Origin: Sipunculus nudus
Lineage: Eukaryota > Annelida > Sipuncula > Golfingiida > Sipunculidae
NCBI GenBank assembly: GCA_026874595.1
Contig: CM049311.1
Span: 32,445,176-32,509,175, forward strand
Length of the DNA stretch: 64,000 nt
Direction of reading: 5' to 3'
The translations under genes were made by a program, and so were the position numbers. Shown in pieces: positions 59,931 to 64,000 of the stretch; the stretch's first letter is position 1, and every line of letters begins with the position of its first letter. Below the pieces are notes generated by a model. That model saw nothing but the letters and a program-made list of their open reading frames with translations. It was not told the origin of the DNA and searched no databases.

Positions 59931-60275
59931 GCTAAGGAACAGAGAACAACAGAAATATTTAGGAGACCGGAAGTTAAGAGAAATTTAGGAAACAGGAATA
60001 ACAGAGGAACTTAGGAAGCCGGAAGAACAGAGAAGTTTAAGACACCAGAAGGAAAAAAGCAATTCAGGAACCCGGAAGAGAAGAGAAATTTGAGACACCA
60101 GAAGACCTGAGACCTTTTGGAAAGTAGAAGAATATAGAAATTCAGGAAACCCGAAGAACATAGAAATTTTAAAACAGAAATTTAAGAAACCGGAAGAACA
60201 GATAAATTTGGAAAATCAGAAGAGCAAAGTGTTTTTAAAACTCGAAGAAACGATAAATTTAGGAAAATACAGTAA
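59931..60275 (+). repeat. Purine-rich degenerate minisatellite (~31 bp) with GGAA motifs
   Basis: The motif AAATTTAGGAAACCGGAAGA then ACAGAG recurs about ten times with drift. Many units carry (A/C)CCGGAAG cores. The whole block is strongly purine-biased on the + strand. Confidence 0.75.
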
Positions 60276-61965
60276 TAGCGAAAAAAAAGTAACTCGGATA
60301 ATCAAGATGGAAAGAAAATTGAATAAAAGGGAAATGAAGGAATTTAACTGACAGACAGATACAAAAAAATTATATAACCAGAAAGAAGGATATGTTATAC
60401 CAGATAAAAAGATAGCCCAAGAATAGAAAAATTAAGAACAATAGTACTACCAGAGTTAGCCAGTAGACACTCGCATGCAGAAGAAGAAACGAAAACGGTG
60501 CTAGACACGAAAGCCTGCGCCTTTTTCGGTTTTAAGTGTGATTCGTATGATTTAGGCCGTAGGGGTGTTATCCAAAGTACTTGGGCTTGCGTCGATCGCG
60601 CCTCGTCTGGCTCGAAGCTTTCATTTACCTACCGGTAGATCCATGAAACGAGATAGTCCGTAAAACTGGCAAAGAGTGTACTGGGGATTGAATAGCGTAG
60701 GCGTGATGCAAAAGGTATCTTAAAGGACATCCATTTTAGTTGACATTTAAATGCCAAGAAGACAAATGTCACAAAGTGTATTGTTCTTGCTTTGAGGTAT
60801 TCATTCTCTGACAAATAGATTTCTTCTTGTTCTACACTAAAAAGAAAAAGAACAAAAAAAAAAGGAATAGCAAACGAGCGTATTTTTCAATTTTTATTTA
60901 TACCGGTCAAGAATCAAAACATGGATCTGGCAAGCTTGTCAGTAAATAATACAAAAAAAATCAAATATACATTTTATTTAAATAAATAAAAATAACAAAA
61001 ATAATTTAGTTCTTGAAGTTGTCAATATATTAAACATAAAATAAGTCAATTTTCCATATTTAAAGGACCCTTTTAAGAATTCGATACAAAAGCACAAATT
61101 AGCTGCATTACCCAGGACATGGTCCTTATTTTGAACCAAATATCCACGGAAAACATGAGAGGCATATCTGTAGAGCAACATATTTCTTTCGTGTGGCTGT
61201 ATTCACAGAAGATTAACGATGAGATCATGCAAATTATGCCATGGTGTTGTACATATTAAAATAATATAGACATATTAAAAAATATTTTGAATATTTAAAA
61301 TATATGAAAAAAATTAGTATGTTAAAGTACGTACCATTCAAGTCATTAAGTCATGAAAATAATATTCTGTCCTTAGAGTTACCTTTCTCCAAAAGATAGG
61401 AATTTCCATGGAAAATCTTAAGGAAACCCACGCAAATTAAGGTCGACACCTGAAGTCTCACAGAAACTTACACTCATTTCGGTAACTTGGTGGATGGGAA
61501 AGATGCGCAAGGCTACCTAGGATATTTTATTGGGTGTACCGTCTCACTTTTAACCAATCAGGGAGCTCAGATAATGGAAAGTCGCGTCTGTGCACAGGAC
61601 TCACAAAAGTACAACTCTGCTTTTTGGGTATTGTTGGCATCACAATCTGGCCCCACAATGCACCGCGGCTGCAACATACACAGATAGGGTAGGTATGAAT
61701 ATAGTGTAGAGGGTAATGTAGTCAATTTCAAGTACGTTGGATAAGAATTGTTTCAAGGCAAATTACATTAATGTGGGTTTTTGTACTAAGGACTTTCACA
61801 GAATTTTGTGAGCATACGCAGGGGAAATGTAAACAGAAGGTGTTTCCTTGAAAAAAAAAACAAATATTCATCTTAACATTTGACAGTTGAGACAAGTAGT
61901 CCCGGCTGTCACACAGTGTCTAATAGGAAGACGTTCGTTTCGGGTAGAAACGACTCTTACCACAC
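60276..61965. other. Intergenic, no gene supported
   Basis: Continues A-rich, then ordinary AT-rich DNA. The ORF at 61487-61687 is unrecognised. Confidence 0.5.
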
Positions 61966-62130
61966 TCTAAGAAAAAAGGGTTCTTGGGGGTTCCATGCAG
62001 AACCTGTATGGTTCCAGCTGGAACCATGGTCCAACATAGAACCGTTTTTGATATCCATGGGTTCCAGATAGCCCACTTAAGGTTCTTCGTGTGTTCTGCC
62101 CGTAGAGAGGGTGCCTGATAGAACCCGATA
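61966..62130. repeat. GGTTC/GAACC palindromic repeat element
   Basis: Dense alternation of GGTTC and GAACC, with a perfect 20-bp palindrome ATGGTTCCAGCTGGAACCAT (62008-62027). Outer arms AAGGGTTCTTGGGG...ATAGAACCC are inverted. It could be a foldback MITE of about 160 bp. Confidence 0.7.
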
Positions 62131-62359
62131 GTACCAATACGTGTGTGGGTCACTGTCCCAAGAAGCACTATATGAATCAGTATTCACTGACTTTGTGTGA
62201 TAAATGATGTCATTATCTTATCTTATTTCATCATTTCTCATATTATCTTATATTAAATCGTATTATAGTTTCATTTTTTTATCTTACCTTATGTTATATT
62301 ATATTTATAAATAATAAAACTAATAGAAATATAGAAATATATAATATGATATAATATTA

Positions 62360-62470
62360 AATTATAATAGCATATTATATATTATAAACATATATATATA
62401 CATATATATACACCACAAATATATTAATATATATATACATACATATTTGTATATGTTTATACATATACAT

Positions 62471-62540
<70 letters not shown>
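62360..62540. repeat. (TA)n / (CA)n microsatellite block
   Basis: TACATA-rich sequence, a short (CA)n, then about 55 bp of (TA)n (62483-62535). ORFs here encode Ile-Tyr runs and are artefacts. Confidence 0.95.
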
Positions 62541-62542
<2 letters not shown>

Positions 62543-63263
62543 GCAGTGGCGGATTCCCTTTTGATCCAAAACAACCTTTTCTCGGGGGGATAAAACCAAA
62601 TTTTGCGACCCTGACATTTGCGACATTTTTTTAAGTTTACATTCATATATAACTACACCTGATGGCGTTATCGATTTTGTTCATAATGCAAGGCAAGATT
62701 AACATTACACTGACAACATAAATTCGACATTTTCCCCCTAAACTCGTCAGAAAAAACGAGAAGTGATCCCGCCTGAGTCCCTCATCAGCCGGATGGGTTA
62801 GTCCAAGCAGCGGGAGGCGGGCTACGGGTGACGACCAGGCGTGAACAAGGGGGGGGGGGGGGTCGCCTGGCAGCATCTGGTCACTCTTGTGTGCTGCCAT
62901 TCGCAGGCTACTGTCACGTGGCAGCATCTCAGCGGCCTTTTCGAATGTCCAACAGCTTTGAACGAAGACATCCACAACGGCCATTTTGAATATGCTTTAC
63001 CAGTCCCTCTTGAAAAGTGAAAATTTGCTGAAAAAAAGAAGAAGACTAAGAGTACGGGTAAGTTGCTGTATGGTGGATCGCTTACAAAGGCCCGCTATCA
63101 CTCTGATGTTTAGTAAATCTAGGTGTTTTTATACAGCATTAAGCCAAGATTCAGCCCTCACCACTGCCCAGGCAAAAGGCCAGTTAATACCACGTGTTAC
63201 TGTATTGTGTATATGGGTGCCCTGGCAGAGTGGTCATAGCATATAAAAATTTGTTCTTTTCAG
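62541..63263 (+). other. GC-richer flank upstream of the terminal gene
   Basis: Includes a 14-G run (62849-62862) and a strong donor CGG|GTAAGT at 63057/63058. In the frame matching the next candidate exon, the sequence before this donor reads KFAEKKKKTKST, bounded upstream by a TGA. An upstream exon ending at 63057 is therefore possible but unproven. Confidence 0.35.
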
Positions 63264-63331
63264 AACTGACCATCACTGCTGCGGCAAGGCTGTTTAAAGA
63301 GAAAGATTAAGAGCTGTTTGTCCTGAATAAG
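63264..63331 (+). pseudogene. Candidate penultimate exon with in-frame stop
   Basis: Acceptor TTCTTTTCAG and donor GTAGGT bracket 68 bp. In the frame continuing into the last exon it reads LTITAAARLFKEKD, then TAA (63308-63310), then ELFVLNK. The reading looks coding on both sides of the stop and the phase joins the last exon exactly. This suggests a recent nonsense change, a sequence error or a wrong exon model. Confidence 0.4.
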
Positions 63332-63673
63332 GTAGGTGTGTGCAGAAGTGGTCTGCATTATTGAATATATCTTATTATTCCTTCAGAATTCAAACTTTTT
63401 TTTTTATTAAAATTGAAACTTCAAGCACAGGCATGTTTTACAATTAAAGAGGTTTAATCTGGATCATGCATTTGTTCATTTATTGTTGCTTTGTTATATT
63501 TTGTTTTAACAGTGTTACCAGGTAATACATAGGTTGTACATATTATACATTATATCCCACCTGTATCACATATTTTAACAAGATGAGACATTGGTCACAG
63601 TGAGTTGCAGGACAATGTTCACAGATTTCCATGTTCAGATTGATTACTTATTGTTTCCTTCTTTCTTTTGCAG

Positions 63674-63946
63674 GTTGATGCCAAACTGACGCCGTGTGTA
63701 CTGTTTAAGGATTGTCAGGAAGGGAATGCATTGACTGCCAAGAGGTCATCAATCCTGGTAGATCGCGCCATCGTCAAGGACGAGCATCCAACTATGGACG
63801 CGACAACAACCTTATGTTGTGTCAATGGGTTGTACTTTATGTTTAGTACAGTTTATCCTAAGGGACTGACAAACACGTTGGAATTTCTCCGTGCACAGGT
63901 CATGAACATGCCAGATCCACCCAAACACAAAGGCCAACAGTCGTAA
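63674..63946 (+). CDS. Terminal exon of an unrecognised gene
   Basis: Acceptor CTTTCTTTTGCAG is followed by 90 codons and TAA. The peptide begins VDAKLTPCVLFKDCQEGN, has ILVDRAIVKDEHPTMDATTT and then VNGLYFMFSTVYPKGLTNTL, and ends with a Pro/Lys/Gln tail. The pattern LxxxNxxYxxFxxxYPKxLxNTxxFL reminds me of the C-terminus of large, multi-copy uncharacterised families in fish and invertebrates, some annotated SAMD3-like. That is recollection, not a search, and I assign no function. ATTAAA at 63972-63977 is a possible poly(A) signal. See the preceding candidate exon for a possible pseudogene state. Confidence 0.5.
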   Translation, partial: VDAKLTPCVLFKDCQEGNALTAKRSSILVDRAIVKDEHPTMDATTTLCCVNGLYFMFSTVYPKGLTNTLEFLRAQVMNMPDPPKHKGQQS

Positions 63947-64000
63947 GGGTCTGTGGGGCCCTAGGATTGTGATTAAAGATCAAAGGCGACAAAAGAAAAT

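Noticed and set aside
62643-62984. 113-codon minus-strand ORF
   Set aside because: It spans a poly-G tract giving a proline run, ends in AT-rich sequence and has no recognisable domain.

Overview
The window looks like AT-rich, repeat-rich nuclear DNA of a marine invertebrate, most likely a bivalve mollusc. The evidence is spliced genes with GT/AG introns, very low coding density, a non-autonomous Helitron carrying a tandem array, tRNA-derived and LTR-derived miniature elements, MITEs with terminal inverted repeats, and long (TA)n, (GA)n and poly-G tracts. The dispersed repeats with heads like 'AGCTCAGCTGAC' and tails like 'CATGGCCCATGGGCCAC' remind me of repeats I associate with bivalves. I cannot name the species.

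Three protein-coding loci are supported, all on the + strand. (1) 2573-16620 holds nine in-phase exons forming the 3' part of a connector enhancer of kinase suppressor of Ras (CNK/CNKSR): a PH domain, an acidic linker and a helical C-terminus. Its 5' exons lie before the window or were not found. Its introns contain LINE 3' fragments, MITEs, a tandem-repeat element and an antisense miniature LTR element. (2) 51491-52924 is an intact, apparently intronless 477-residue gene with a C-terminal dual-specificity-phosphatase fold. The signature Cys and Arg are both replaced, so it is a predicted pseudophosphatase. It has a strong Kozak context, an upstream ORF, a perfect CRE, an RFX X-box-like site and an AATAAA signal. 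(3) 63264-63946 is the 3' end of an unrecognised gene. One of its two candidate exons has an in-frame stop, so it may be decayed.

The rest is a mosaic of mobile and repetitive DNA. 10.6-12.1 kb and 17.2-19.8 kb hold related bivalve-type elements, one inserted inside another. 20.0-23.5 kb is a Helitron-like element with about nine copies of a ~287-bp unit rich in nuclear-receptor half-sites. 29.3-29.8 kb is a foldback element. 35.4-36.6 kb is a pogo/Tigger-like transposon remnant. 37.6-38.8 kb is degenerate tandem repeats. 39.6-40.1 kb is a TRIM-type element whose short LTRs contain tRNA-like Pol III promoter boxes and are followed by a perfect tRNA-Pro primer-binding site. 43.7-44.5 kb is two MITEs, one with another MITE nested in it. 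48.7-50.4 kb is microsatellite-dense.

The genes show no evident functional link beyond a possible signalling theme (Ras/MAPK scaffold and phosphatase-like protein). The most unusual items are the TRIM with tRNA-like LTRs, the phosphatase-like protein lacking both catalytic residues, and the Helitron-borne array of nuclear-receptor-type motifs.
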